From Sva-07 sp963698565 (GTDB lineage: Bacteria; Actinomycetota; Acidimicrobiia; Acidimicrobiales; Ilumatobacteraceae), in contig CAVORH010000036.1 of the NCBI GenBank assembly GCA_963698565.1, forward strand, positions 49,403 to 113,402: 64,000 nucleotides of DNA. Direction: 5' to 3'. The translations under genes were made by a program, and so were the position numbers. Shown here one piece after another: positions 33,736-42,035 of the stretch. The notes under the pieces were generated by a model. That model saw only the letters and a list, made by a program, of their open reading frames with translations, was not told the origin of the DNA and did not search any database. Within the stretch, counting starts at the first letter, position 1, and each line of letters starts with the position of its first letter.

Positions 33736-35283
33736 ATGGCGTACGAGACGGTGAACGGGTACTGCTGGCCGCAATCGGTGGCACCGGGGGAGCGCGTGGC
33801 GCTGCATCTCTCCTCGGCAGGTGGGCGGCCGGTGTCGGTCGAGGTCGCACGCGTGGGAATGGCCCGCGACGTGGTGTTCGAAGAGGCGGCGGTTCCGGCC
33901 GAGGACCATCCGACACCGACCGATGCGCCCGAGCACGGATGCAATTGGCCGGCGGCCTGCGACATCGGCGTCGACGCCGACTGGCGCTCCGGCTACTACG
34001 AAGTGCTGTTGACGATCGACGTCGAGGGCAAGGCGCGCACGAGCCGGGCGTTCTTCGTCGTGCGGCCCGATCTGGCCGCGACCGATGCAAAGATCCTGTG
34101 GGCGATCGACACCAACACCTGGCACGCCTACAACGACTTCGGTGGTCGCAACCTCTACACCGGAGCGACCCAGGCATCGCTGCTGCGGCCGATGGCGCCC
34201 GGTTACCTGTACAAGCCGCCGGGCGCCGGCCAGCGGGTCACCTCGATCCATCCGCCCGACCCGCAGTCGGCGAGCCATGTCGGCTACCTACGGATGAACC
34301 ACCTGTCGCCCTACGGCGGCTCGGCCGGGTGGCCCAACTGGAGCCTGCCGTTCATCGAGTGGGCCGAGCGCGAGGGATACGCGATCGACATCGTCACCAA
34401 CGCCGACCTGGAGGAGCAGCCCGAACTGCTCGGGCCGTCGTCGCCGTACTCGCTGTACCTGTCGATCGGCCACGACGAGTACTGGTCGGCACCGATGCGC
34501 GACACCGTCGAGGCGTTCACCGCACGCGGCGGCCACGCAGCCTTCTTCTCGGGCAACACGTCGTTCTGGCAGGTACGGCTCGAGGACCCGACCGGGCCCG
34601 AGGGTTCCGGGCCGGCGTCGACGATGGTCGGCTACAAGGGGTTCTTCAAGCAGGACCCGGTGTACGGCACCGACCGGCAGGCCGAGCTGACCACGATCTG
34701 GTCCGACCATCTGCTCGAGCGTCCCGAGAACCACATGACCGGCGTCAGCTTCAGCCGCGGCGGCTACCACCGCATCGGCAAGCGGGCGACGAAGGGCGCC
34801 GGCGGCTACACGCTGCACCGGCCCGAACACTGGATCTTCGACGGCACCGGCCTCGACTACGGCGACCTGCTCGGGGCGGCCGCGACGATCGTCGGCTACG
34901 AGTGTGACGGCTGCGACTTCACCTACCGCGACGGGCTGCCCTACCCGACCGGCGTCGACGGCACGCCGAGCAACTTCGAGATCCTCGGCACCGCCCCGGC
35001 GGCGCACTTCAGCCGGACGACGGCCTCACGACCACCGGCACCGCACGAGCCGGCCGAGGACGAGTTCATCGCCTCGCGGCTCTTCGACACGCGCGACCCC
35101 GCGGCGGTCGAACGGATCACCCACGGCCACGCCGTGCTCGGCACGTTCGTGACGCCGGGTGGCGGCACCGTGATCACCTCAGGATGCACCGACTGGATCT
35201 GGGGCCTCGCGGAGCGCGACCGCGACGTCGAGCAGATCACCCGCAACATCTTCGACCGCCTCGGATCCGCGGGCGACGTGTGA
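33736..35283 (+). CDS. N,N-dimethylformamidase large-subunit-like protein
   Basis: A 515-residue protein resembling the C-terminal catalytic part of dimethylformamidase beta subunit. It starts with a beta-sandwich (residues 1-110), then WAIDTNTWHAYNDFGGRNLYTG, the SIGHDEYWSAPMRDTVEAF block near 245-263 and FFSGNTSFWQVRLED. The GHDEYW segment carries likely iron or catalytic residues. No small alpha subunit gene is adjacent, so formamide hydrolysis is uncertain. The family contains many uncharacterised members. Its stop lies inside a junction palindrome. Confidence 0.78.
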   Translation: MAYETVNGYCWPQSVAPGERVALHLSSAGGRPVSVEVARVGMARDVVFEEAAVPAEDHPTPTDAPEHGCNWPAACDIGVDADWRSGYYEVLLTIDVEGKARTSRAFFVVRPDLAATDAKILWAIDTNTWHAYNDFGGRNLYTGATQASLLRPMAPGYLYKPPGAGQRVTSIHPPDPQSASHVGYLRMNHLSPYGGSAGWPNWSLPFIEWAEREGYAIDIVTNADLEEQPELLGPSSPYSLYLSIGHDEYWSAPMRDTVEAFTARGGHAAFFSGNTSFWQVRLEDPTGPEGSGPASTMVGYKGFFKQDPVYGTDRQAELTTIWSDHLLERPENHMTGVSFSRGGYHRIGKRATKGAGGYTLHRPEHWIFDGTGLDYGDLLGAAATIVGYECDGCDFTYRDGLPYPTGVDGTPSNFEILGTAPAAHFSRTTASRPPAPHEPAEDEFIASRLFDTRDPAAVERITHGHAVLGTFVTPGGGTVITSGCTDWIWGLAERDRDVEQITRNIFDRLGSAGDV

Positions 35284-35312
35284 CGCCAGGGGTCAGACCC
35301 CCGGCGTAACAC
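35278..35312. terminator. Palindromic junction repeat, copy 3
   Basis: A 35-bp palindrome with core CAGGGGTC-A-GACCCCCG and outer GTGT/AACAC ends. The TGA stop of the dimethylformamidase-like gene (35281-35283) is part of it. It separates this gene from the convergent enoyl-CoA hydratase gene. Confidence 0.7.
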
Positions 35313-36146
35313 TCACGCCTCGTCGCGGATGACCTTGATGCCGCTCGGGTCGACGAGCGAGTCGAACTTCAGGCGGTTGTGGCTGTGGCCGACGTGGTGG
35401 AGCCCGAACGCCGACTGGAGCGCGGTGTACTGGCCCATCGCATCGAGCGCGTTGTTGACCGACTGCTTGGCGAGCGTCAGGCCGAACATCGGGCGCCTCG
35501 CGATGTGCGCCGCCATCTCCAACGTGGCCGACTCCAACTCGTCACGCGGTACGACCTTGTTGACCATCCCGTGCATCAACGCCTCCTGAGCGGTGATCGC
35601 CCGTCCGGTGAACAGCATCTCCTTCGCCAGCCGCGCGCCGGCCTCGTACGGGTGCGTGAAGTACTCGTGGCCGTTGACGCCGAACGCCACGACGGGGTCG
35701 GAGAACGTCGCCTCCTCCGAGCAGATCACGAGGTCCATCGGCCACACCAGCATCAACCCGCCGGCGATCACCTTGCCCTGCACCGACGCGATCGTCGGCT
35801 TGGCGATGTTGCGCCAGCGCCAGCACATGCCGACGTACATCTCGGCCTCGCGAGCCATGTAGCCCTCGGCGCCGTCGGCGTCGAAGTGGCACTGGGTGCC
35901 GATCGTGTGGAGGTCGTCCATGTCGGGATCGAGGTCGGCGAGGTCGTGCCCCGACGAGAAGTGCTTGCCGTCGGCGGCCAACACGATGCAGCGGATCTCG
36001 TCGTCGCGGGCGGCGACGTCGAATGCCTCGTTGACCTCCGAGATCATCAGGTAGTTCTGGGCGTTCGCCATCTCGGCACGCGCCAGGGTGATGCGCGCCA
36101 CCCGTTCGGCGGGGATGTCGTAGCGGACGTGCTTCCAGTCGGTCAT
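35313..36146 (-). CDS. Enoyl-CoA hydratase/isomerase family protein
   Basis: A 277-residue crotonase-fold protein. The oxyanion-hole segments are DGKHFSSGHDLADLD (near 59-73) and SVQGKVIAGGLMLVWPMD (near 121-138). One of the classical catalytic glutamates is replaced in the ATFSDPVVAFGVNG segment, so simple hydration is not assured; other crotonases hydrolyse, isomerise or demethoxylate. The ATG at 36146 is 16 bases from the stop of the upstream LLM gene, so cotranscription is likely. Substrate unknown. Confidence 0.85.
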   Translation of the reverse strand: MTDWKHVRYDIPAERVARITLARAEMANAQNYLMISEVNEAFDVAARDDEIRCIVLAADGKHFSSGHDLADLDPDMDDLHTIGTQCHFDADGAEGYMAREAEMYVGMCWRWRNIAKPTIASVQGKVIAGGLMLVWPMDLVICSEEATFSDPVVAFGVNGHEYFTHPYEAGARLAKEMLFTGRAITAQEALMHGMVNKVVPRDELESATLEMAAHIARRPMFGLTLAKQSVNNALDAMGQYTALQSAFGLHHVGHSHNRLKFDSLVDPSGIKVIRDEA

Positions 36147-36162
36147 GGCGGTCTCCTCGTGC

Positions 36163-37056
36163 TCAGGCGTTCGGGGCGAGGGCCTCGAGCAGGTTCCAGT
36201 CGAGGTCGAGCGGGCCCACGGTGGAGACCGGCTGGATGCACACGTGGTCGGCGCCGGCGTCGTAGTGGGCCTGGATGCCGGCGCGAACCCGGTCCTCGTC
36301 GCCCCACACGATCACGTGGTCGACGAAACGATGCGCGCGCTGCTCGATCTCGTCCTCGGTGAAGCCGATCCGCTTCCAGTTGTTGCGGTAGTTCGGCAGC
36401 CCGGCGTACCGGTCGATCTGGACGTTGGCGGCCGTGCGGGCGGCCTCGGCGTCGGTCGACAGGATCACCTTCTGCTCGACACACAGCAGCTTGTCGGGTC
36501 CGATCGCCGCGCGGGCCTCCGCGGTGTGCTCCGGGGTGACGAAGTACGGGTGGGCGCCGTCAGCGGCGGTGGCCGACAGTTCGAGCATCTTCGGCCCGAG
36601 CGCGGCGAGGAGCCGGATCGGCGGCTCGGTCGGCGGCACGGCCATGTACGGCGACGCGTCCATCGCGTCGAGGTAGGCGCGCATCTGGGTGAGCGGCTTG
36701 GAGTAGTCGAGCTTGCGCAGGCCCGCCACCATCGGCTCGTGGCTCACGCCGAGGCCGAGCACGAACCGTCCGCCGGTCTGTTCGGCGAGCGTGTTCGCGG
36801 CCTGCATCATCGGGCCGGGATGTCGCGAGAAGATGCTGGCGATGCCCGTGGCGAACTGCAGCGTCTCGGTCTGCGAGCCGAGCCAGGCCAGGTGGGCGAA
36901 GGGGTCGCGGCCCACCGTGTCGGGAACCCACAGCGTCGAGTACCCGAGCGACTCGATCCGTCCGGCGGCTTCTGCCGCCTGCCCGGAGGTCATCGCGTCG
37001 GTGAAGTACCAGACCCCGAGGTTGGACGGGCCGGTCAGTCGTTCTCGTGCGCTCAT
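36163..37056 (-). CDS. LLM-class F420-dependent oxidoreductase (second)
   Basis: A 297-residue luciferase-like protein. Features are the N-terminal LGVWYFTDAMTSGQAAEAAGR, GYSTLWVPDTVGRDPFAHLAWL, QFATGIASIFSRHPGPMMQAAN and RFVLGLGVSHEPMV. It belongs to a subgroup common in mycobacteria and other actinobacteria that depends on F420. It probably forms a unit with the enoyl-CoA hydratase gene that follows, suggesting action on an acyl-CoA or similar lipid, but this is inference. Confidence 0.88.
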   Translation of the reverse strand: MSARERLTGPSNLGVWYFTDAMTSGQAAEAAGRIESLGYSTLWVPDTVGRDPFAHLAWLGSQTETLQFATGIASIFSRHPGPMMQAANTLAEQTGGRFVLGLGVSHEPMVAGLRKLDYSKPLTQMRAYLDAMDASPYMAVPPTEPPIRLLAALGPKMLELSATAADGAHPYFVTPEHTAEARAAIGPDKLLCVEQKVILSTDAEAARTAANVQIDRYAGLPNYRNNWKRIGFTEDEIEQRAHRFVDHVIVWGDEDRVRAGIQAHYDAGADHVCIQPVSTVGPLDLDWNLLEALAPNA

Positions 37057-37071
37057 GCCGCCGAACCTACG

Positions 37072-37120
37072 CGAGCGATGAGTTTCGGCGCGACCCGTGC
37101 GCGCCCAGACTCATCGCTCG
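37072..37120 (-). terminator. Hairpin between dinB and the LLM gene
   Basis: CGAGCGATGAGT (37072-37083) pairs perfectly with ACTCATCGCTCG (37109-37120) around a 25-base GC-rich loop. It lies 26 bases past the dinB stop, and would end dinB transcripts before the next same-strand gene. Confidence 0.6.
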
Positions 37121-37145
37121 TGGGTGCGGACGCGGTCGTCGGAGG

Positions 37146-38348
37146 TCAGTCGGGCAGCATCGGGAGCTGGATGCCGGGATCGCCGCGCATCGTGGTGGCC
37201 CGCTGGAGCGCGCTGCGACCGAAGCGGTCACGAATCGAGTCGAGCACCGTGTCGAGCTGCTCGGACTCGCACCGCTCGAACGGCAGGACCAGCTGGACCG
37301 CGTCGACATCGCTGAGGTTGCCGACCGACACGCCGAGCAGCGAGATCCCGCGCGTCTCGACCATCGGCCAGGCCCCGTCGAGGATCGCCGCTGCCGTGGC
37401 GTGCACGGTGGAGGTACCCGCCGTCGGGTCGGGCAGCGAGTGCGAACGCGTCGCCCGGGTGAAGTCGTCGAAGCGGAACCGGAGCGTGACGGTCCGGCCG
37501 ACCCGATCGGCCCTGCGCATGCGCCCGGTGATCCGGTCGACCAACCGCCACAGCACGACGTCGATCTCGTCTCGTGAGCGTCGTCGTCGCCCGAGTGCCT
37601 GCTGCGACCCGATCGATCCTCGGCGTTTCCCGGTGGTGACCCGTCGAGCGTCGCGATTGTGGGAGAGCGCGTGCAGCTGGTGTCCCATCGCACGTCCGAC
37701 GATCGCCGTGAGCGCACCGGGCGACATCGCCGCCACGTCGGCGACGGTGTGGACCCCCCGCTCGTGCAGCTTCGCCGCCGTGATCGCCCCGACGCCCCAC
37801 AGTCGTTGCACCGGGAGCGGGTGCAGGAAGTCGAGTTCGCCCTCGGGTTCGACCACCAGGAGTCCGTCGGGCTTGCCGACCGCGCTCGCCACCTTCGCGA
37901 GGAACTTCGTGCGGGCCACGCCGACGGTGATCGGCAGTCCGACCTCGGCGGCCACCCGGGCGCGCAATCGTGTCGCGATCTCGACCGGCGTCCCGGCGAG
38001 CCTCCACAGTCCGCCGACGTCGATGAATGCCTCGTCGATCGACATCGGCTCGACGATGGGGGAGGTGTCGCGGAAGATGTCGAACACGCGCTTGCTGGCC
38101 TCGGTGTAGGCGTCGAAGCGCGGCGCGACCTCGATCAGGTTCGGGCACGCCCGTCGTGCCGCTCCGCCCGACATCGCCGTCCTGACCCCGAACGCCTTGG
38201 CCTCGTAGCTGGCGGCGAGCACGACGCCGCCGCCGACCACGACCGGTTTGCCGCGCAGCGACGGATCGTCGCGCTGCTCGACGGAGGCGTAGAACGAGTC
38301 GAGGTCGGCATGCAGGATCGTGGCGAGAGATCGTGGCGAGTCCGACAT
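37146..38348 (-). CDS. dinB: DNA polymerase IV (Y-family)
   Basis: A 400-residue error-prone polymerase. Catalytic acids are Asp15 (LHADLDSFYASVEQ) and Asp105/Glu106 (MSIDEAFIDVGG). The thumb helix-hairpin-helix segment is LWGVGAITAAKLHERGVHTV. It ends with a QLPMLPD-like beta-clamp-binding tail. The ATG at 38348 is chosen because the polymerase fold begins at residue 10; longer frames would translate repeat elements. An SOS-box-like site overlaps the start codon, so LexA control is likely. Confidence 0.93.
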   Translation of the reverse strand: MSDSPRSLATILHADLDSFYASVEQRDDPSLRGKPVVVGGGVVLAASYEAKAFGVRTAMSGGAARRACPNLIEVAPRFDAYTEASKRVFDIFRDTSPIVEPMSIDEAFIDVGGLWRLAGTPVEIATRLRARVAAEVGLPITVGVARTKFLAKVASAVGKPDGLLVVEPEGELDFLHPLPVQRLWGVGAITAAKLHERGVHTVADVAAMSPGALTAIVGRAMGHQLHALSHNRDARRVTTGKRRGSIGSQQALGRRRRSRDEIDVVLWRLVDRITGRMRRADRVGRTVTLRFRFDDFTRATRSHSLPDPTAGTSTVHATAAAILDGAWPMVETRGISLLGVSVGNLSDVDAVQLVLPFERCESEQLDTVLDSIRDRFGRSALQRATTMRGDPGIQLPMLPD

Positions 38349-38363
38349 CGAACACATGTTCGC
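38348..38363. promoter_or_regulatory. LexA (SOS) box at the dinB start
   Basis: TCGAAC-ACAT-GTTCGC matches the actinobacterial LexA consensus (TCGAAC-N4-GTTCGA) at 11 of 12 arm positions. It begins at the first base of the dinB start codon, so dinB transcription must start inside or close to this box, giving a leaderless or nearly leaderless mRNA. Confidence 0.75.
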
Positions 38364-38407
38364 GCGGTCGAGGTGCGGATGCAACGGCGGACCGGCGTCT
38401 CCCGACA

Positions 38408-38459
38408 CGTTTGCGTGCAGATTTGGGTGGACCGTCCCACCGGGAGTGCAACGCAAACG
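38408..38459. repeat. 52-bp palindromic element, copy B1
   Basis: This element has CGTTTGCGT and ACGCAAACG ends around the core GGGTGGACCGTCCCACC. It is followed by ATCGG and, 72 bases on, by a second nearly identical copy. Both lie between the dinB start and the upstream cyclotransferase-like gene. Confidence 0.85.
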
Positions 38460-38479
38460 ATCGGGCCAGCTCGCCGACA

Positions 38480-38531
38480 GGTTTGCGTGCAGATTTGGGT
38501 GGACCGTCCCACCGGGAGTGCAACGCAAACG
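38480..38531. repeat. 52-bp palindromic element, copy B2
   Basis: This copy is identical to B1 from the second base onward and also continues into ATCGG. The shared CCGACA just before each copy shows that the duplicated unit is longer than the element itself, about 65 bases at a 72-base period. Confidence 0.85.
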
Positions 38532-38538
38532 ATCGGGG

Positions 38539-38919
38539 TCAGGGGCGCGGTGGGCGGTGCTGGAACCAGTCGCCGGAGGGGATCGGGGTCAGCGTCAGGC
38601 CGGAGCCGGAGGTGTAGGCCCACGCATCGATGCCGCGCCCGGTCCGCACGGTCACTCGTGCGTACTCCCCGTCGACGACACCTTCGATGTCGTCGAGGAT
38701 CGCGAGCGCCCGCTCGACCGACGCATCGAGCAGCGAGAAGGTGTGCCCGACGACGCTGCCGCCCCCACCGAAGACGGCAGCCGGGTAGTCCAGCCCGGTG
38801 TCGAACAGTCGGCCGGGCACCGAGTCGAGCATCCCGTCGTCGACGACGAACTGGGCGAGGTGGTGCCACCGCACGTCGCCGGGCCGCAGCGTGCCGTACA
38901 CGAAGATGTGACGGATCAC
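38539..38919 (-). CDS. Gamma-glutamylcyclotransferase-like (AIG2/GGCT) protein
   Basis: A 126-residue protein. The N-terminal IFVYGTLRPGDVRWHHL carries the substrate-binding YGTLRPG loop, and the catalytic-type Glu is in AILDDIEGVVDGEYARV (near residue 80). The C-terminal AWAYTSG closes the barrel. Members cyclise gamma-glutamyl amines or peptides, but many bacterial ones are uncharacterised. Translation ends eight bases from the tandem 52-bp repeats, so those repeats could also act as its transcript end. Confidence 0.8.
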   Translation of the reverse strand: MIRHIFVYGTLRPGDVRWHHLAQFVVDDGMLDSVPGRLFDTGLDYPAAVFGGGGSVVGHTFSLLDASVERALAILDDIEGVVDGEYARVTVRTGRGIDAWAYTSGSGLTLTPIPSGDWFQHRPPRP

Positions 38920-38931
38920 GACGGCAACCGT

Positions 38932-38976
38932 CGCGATGAGCGACGCAGCCTGCTGGGGGTCGCGTCGCTCATCGCG
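38932..38976 (-). terminator. Hairpin after potD
   Basis: CGCGATGAGCGACGC (38932-38946) pairs perfectly with GCGTCGCTCATCGCG (38962-38976) around a 15-base loop. It lies eight bases past the potD stop and is the natural end of the polyamine operon transcript. It shares the CGATGAG stem motif with the hairpin at 37072. Confidence 0.7.
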
Positions 38977-38983
38977 GTCGGGA

Positions 38984-40168
38984 TCAGCCCTTGGCCTCGA
39001 TGAAGGCGTCGGAGAAGTTGATCTCGAAGTCGCCGGTGTCGACGATCAGCTCGAGGCCGTCCTCGCCGCCGGGGATCACCTCGGGATCGGTGGTGAACGC
39101 CAGCAGGTCCTCGTCGAGGAACGGCTTGGCCGCCTCGTTCGGGGTCGTGTAGTAGTTCCAGTTCGCCAAGGCCGCGCCCTGCTCGCCGTCCATGATCCAG
39201 TTGATGAACGTGTGCGCGGTGCACGGGTGCGGGGCGTCGAACGGGATCGCCATGTTGTCGATCCAGCGGGTGCCGCCCTCCTCGGGGACGAAGTACACGT
39301 AGCGATCGGTGCCCTCGTCGGTCTCGAGGATCTGGGTGAACATGTCACCGGAGAATCCGTGGGCGATCGCCGTCTCGCCGGCGGTCAGCAGTTCGTCGGC
39401 GGAGTCGGTGTTGAACGCGGCGAGGTTGCCGCTCGCCGACGACACGAGGTCGCGGGCCTGGTCCAACTCCTCCTGGCTCGTCGTGTTGAGCGAGTAGCCG
39501 AGGTACTTGAGCGCCGCGCCGAGGGTTTCGCGCGGGTCGTTGAGCAGCGAGATCTGTCCGCTGTACTGGTCGGCGAACTCGGGATCGAACACGATGCTCC
39601 AGCTGCGCGGGAAGTCGGTACCGACCACCGCGGTGTCGACGGCGAGGCCGGTGGTGCCGGCCTGGTAGGGCACCGAGTACGTGTTCTCCGGGTCGTACGG
39701 GAGCCCCTGGAACTCGGTCGAGAGGTTCGCCAGGTTCGGGATCGCGTCGTGGTTGAGCGGCTGGATGAACTCGCCGGCCGTCATGATCGACACCATGTAG
39801 TCCGATGGCACGATCACGTCGTAGCCGGAGTTGCCCGCCTGGATCTGGGGCAGCATCGCCTCGTTCGAGTCGTACACGTCCATCGTGGCGTTGATGCCGT
39901 ACTCGTCGGCGAACGCCTGGAGCTGTTCGGGATCGATGTACTCGGCCCAGTTGAACAGCGCGAGGTCGCCGTCGACCTCGTCGACTGCGCACTCGACGGT
40001 CGCCATGTCGCCACCGGAATCGCCGCCGCTCGTGCCGGACGCGTCGGTCCCCGAGGTGTCGCCACCGGAGCTGCTGCTGCTGTCGTCGTCGCTGCCGCAC
40101 GCGCCCGCGACGAGTGCGAGGCTGAGCGGGATGGCCGCGAGCTGGATCGCTCGTCGTGTGGTTCTCAT
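38984..40168 (-). CDS. potD: Polyamine ABC transporter substrate-binding lipoprotein (PotD-like)
   Basis: A 394-residue lipoprotein. The signal peptide ends in a lipobox LVAGACGS, with Cys24 the predicted lipidated residue, followed by a Ser/Asp-rich linker. The binding fold starts LALFNWAEYIDPEQLQAFAD (polyamine-binder hallmark) and includes QAGNSGYDVIVPSDYMV and INWIMDGEQGAA. It should capture spermidine or putrescine outside the membrane. AGGGGAG lies before its ATG in the second half of a 26-bp tandem duplication. It is the last gene of the operon, 40 bases after the potC stop. Confidence 0.92.
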   Translation of the reverse strand: MRTTRRAIQLAAIPLSLALVAGACGSDDDSSSSSGGDTSGTDASGTSGGDSGGDMATVECAVDEVDGDLALFNWAEYIDPEQLQAFADEYGINATMDVYDSNEAMLPQIQAGNSGYDVIVPSDYMVSIMTAGEFIQPLNHDAIPNLANLSTEFQGLPYDPENTYSVPYQAGTTGLAVDTAVVGTDFPRSWSIVFDPEFADQYSGQISLLNDPRETLGAALKYLGYSLNTTSQEELDQARDLVSSASGNLAAFNTDSADELLTAGETAIAHGFSGDMFTQILETDEGTDRYVYFVPEEGGTRWIDNMAIPFDAPHPCTAHTFINWIMDGEQGAALANWNYYTTPNEAAKPFLDEDLLAFTTDPEVIPGGEDGLELIVDTGDFEINFSDAFIEAKG

Positions 40169-40185
40169 TCTGGTTTCTCCCCTTG

Positions 40186-40234
40186 CTGATTGATGGTGTT
40201 CACGCTGGTTACTGATTGATGGTGTTCACGCTGG
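40186..40234. repeat. 26-bp-period tandem duplication at the potC/potD junction
   Basis: The 23-base string CTGATTGATGGTGTTCACGC plus TGG occurs perfectly at 40186-40208 and 40212-40234. The copy at 40212-40234 encodes the last residues of PotC (SVNTINQ); the other lies between the potC TAA (40209-40211) and the potD ribosome site. Twenty-six is not a multiple of three, so the extra copy is outside the frame. Confidence 0.85.
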
Positions 40235-41099
40235 GTTGCTCGCCTGCCGGCACCGCTGGCGCCGCCGGCGCACTGTCGCCGCGCCGCTGGAGCAACACCG
40301 ACAACAGTACGAGCAGAATCGAGGCGGCAAGCATCACCACCGAGACGGCGTTGATCAGCGGTGTGACGCCTCGGCGGATCAGGCCGAACACGTAGACCGG
40401 CAGGGTGGTCGACCCGGGTCCGGCGGCGAACTGCGTCACGACGACGTCGTCGAGCGAGAGCGTCAGGGCGAGCAAGGCTCCGCCGGCGACGCCCGGGGCG
40501 ATCAGCGGAAGCGTGATGTGACGGAACGTCTTCCACCGTGTCGCGTACAGGTCGAGCGCAGCCTCTTCCAGCCGTTCGTCCATGCCGTTCAAGCGGGCTC
40601 GCACCACGACCGAGACGAAGCTGATGCAGAACGCGATGTGGCTCAGGGTGATCGTGGTCAAGCCCTTGCCGGCCTGGGTTCCGAACAGCCCGTTCACGAG
40701 GTCGAGACCCTGCGAGAAGAACAGCAGCATCATGACGGCCATCGTGACGTCGGGGATGATGATCGGCAGGTAGAGCAGCGCATCGAAGACGCGCTGGCCG
40801 CGGAACTTGAACCGTTCGAGGGCGAGCGCGGCCATCGTGCCGAGCACCACGGACACGACCGTCGTGATGAACGCGACTCGCAGCGACACCCAGATCGCGT
40901 CCTGGATCGGCTCGTTGTCGGCGAAGTCGCGATACCAGCCGAGGGTGAAGCCACCCCATGTGCCGACGTTGCGGTTGTCGCTGAACGAGAAGACGAACAG
41001 CAGGATGATCGGCGCGTAGAAGAACAGGTAGACCAGGACGGCGTTGGCGGACAGCAGCCACTTGGTCTTGCCGCGTGGGCGGGCGGTGCTCTCGCTCAC
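40209..41099 (-). CDS. potC: Polyamine ABC transporter permease (PotC-like)
   Basis: A 296-residue inner-membrane protein with six membrane helices. The permease loop that docks the ATPase is seen in LEEAALDLYATRWKTFRHITLPLI (EAA motif, near residues 178-201). The start overlaps the potB stop by four bases (ATGA). The C-terminus is affected by a tandem duplication: the stop falls between two copies of the same 23 bases. It forms the channel with PotB. Confidence 0.93.
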   Translation of the reverse strand: MSESTARPRGKTKWLLSANAVLVYLFFYAPIILLFVFSFSDNRNVGTWGGFTLGWYRDFADNEPIQDAIWVSLRVAFITTVVSVVLGTMAALALERFKFRGQRVFDALLYLPIIIPDVTMAVMMLLFFSQGLDLVNGLFGTQAGKGLTTITLSHIAFCISFVSVVVRARLNGMDERLEEAALDLYATRWKTFRHITLPLIAPGVAGGALLALTLSLDDVVVTQFAAGPGSTTLPVYVFGLIRRGVTPLINAVSVVMLAASILLVLLSVLLQRRGDSAPAAPAVPAGEQPSVNTINQ

Positions 41100-42031
41100 A
41101 GCGTCCGCCCACCCTTGCGGAAGTACAGGATCGTCGCGAACAGCATGATCACGGTGAGGGTGAACGACAGCGACGCGCCGACCGGCCAGTTCCTCGCGGT
41201 GAGGAACTGCGTCACGATGTACGAGCCGAGCAGGGTCGACTTGGCGCCGCCGAGGATCTCCGGGGTCACGTAGGCGCCGAGGCTCGGGATGAACACGAGG
41301 ATCGATCCGGCGATCACGCCGGGCATCGACAACGGCAGCAGCACGCGTCGGAAGGTCTGCCAGCCCGATGCGTAGAGATCACGGCTTGCTTCCACGAGGC
41401 CGAGGTCGATGCGTTCGATCGCCGCGTAGAGCGGCAGGATCATGAAGGGCAGGAAGCCGTAGACGAGGCCGAGCACGACCGCGGTCGGCGTGAACAGGAT
41501 TCGGGTGTCACCGAGGCCGACGGCGGAGGTTGCCGTCGACAGTGGTCCGTCGGTGCCGAGGATCACGCGCCACGCGAAGTTCCGCACCAGGAAGTTCGAC
41601 CAGAACGGGATCATCACGAACACCAACATGATGTTGCGGACCGTCGGCGTGCGGGTGGCGAGGAAGTAGGCGAACGGGTAGGCGACGATCAAGCAGATGA
41701 CGGTGGTGATGATCGCCAGCCACAACGACCGGAACAGGATGTCGCGCAGGAGCGGCTCGGTGAGCTTGCGGTAGGCGTCGAGGTTCCAGCCCGACAACTC
41801 GGTGTCGCCGAACCGGTTCCTCGTGCCGAAGGAGTAGATCGCAACGATCACCAGGGGGATCGCGAAGAACAGCACCAGGTAGGCGTACGCGGGCAGCGCG
41901 ATGAGGAACCCGCGGCGTGATTCGGCCTTCGCGGCGGCCCGTTCGAACTCTGGCGTCGCTGCCGCGACCTCGCCGATCGGCTCGTCGTCGACCGCCTCGG
42001 GCGGTGGGGCGGGCGCCTCGGCGATCGTCAC
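41096..42031 (-). CDS. potB: Polyamine ABC transporter permease (PotB-like)
   Basis: A 311-residue permease beginning at GTG 42031, four bases after the potA stop; longer frames would overlap potA. A soluble head of about 45 residues rich in Ala and Glu comes before the first helix (FLIALPAYAYLVLFFAIPLVIVA). The EAA loop is VEASRDLYASGWQTFRRVLLPL. The N-terminal head is longer than in E. coli PotB. With PotC it makes the membrane channel. Confidence 0.92.
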   Translation of the reverse strand: MTIAEAPAPPPEAVDDEPIGEVAAATPEFERAAAKAESRRGFLIALPAYAYLVLFFAIPLVIVAIYSFGTRNRFGDTELSGWNLDAYRKLTEPLLRDILFRSLWLAIITTVICLIVAYPFAYFLATRTPTVRNIMLVFVMIPFWSNFLVRNFAWRVILGTDGPLSTATSAVGLGDTRILFTPTAVVLGLVYGFLPFMILPLYAAIERIDLGLVEASRDLYASGWQTFRRVLLPLSMPGVIAGSILVFIPSLGAYVTPEILGGAKSTLLGSYIVTQFLTARNWPVGASLSFTLTVIMLFATILYFRKGGRTL

Positions 42032-42035
42032 GGGA

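Noticed and set aside
37146..38528. Longer dinB start at 38528
   Set aside because: The extra residues translate both 52-bp repeat copies and the LexA box, and have no polymerase homology.
38408..38531. Possible CRISPR array in the tandem 52-bp repeats
   Set aside because: There are only two copies, the spacer is 20 bases, the repeats are long internal palindromes, copies occur elsewhere singly, and no cas gene is present.
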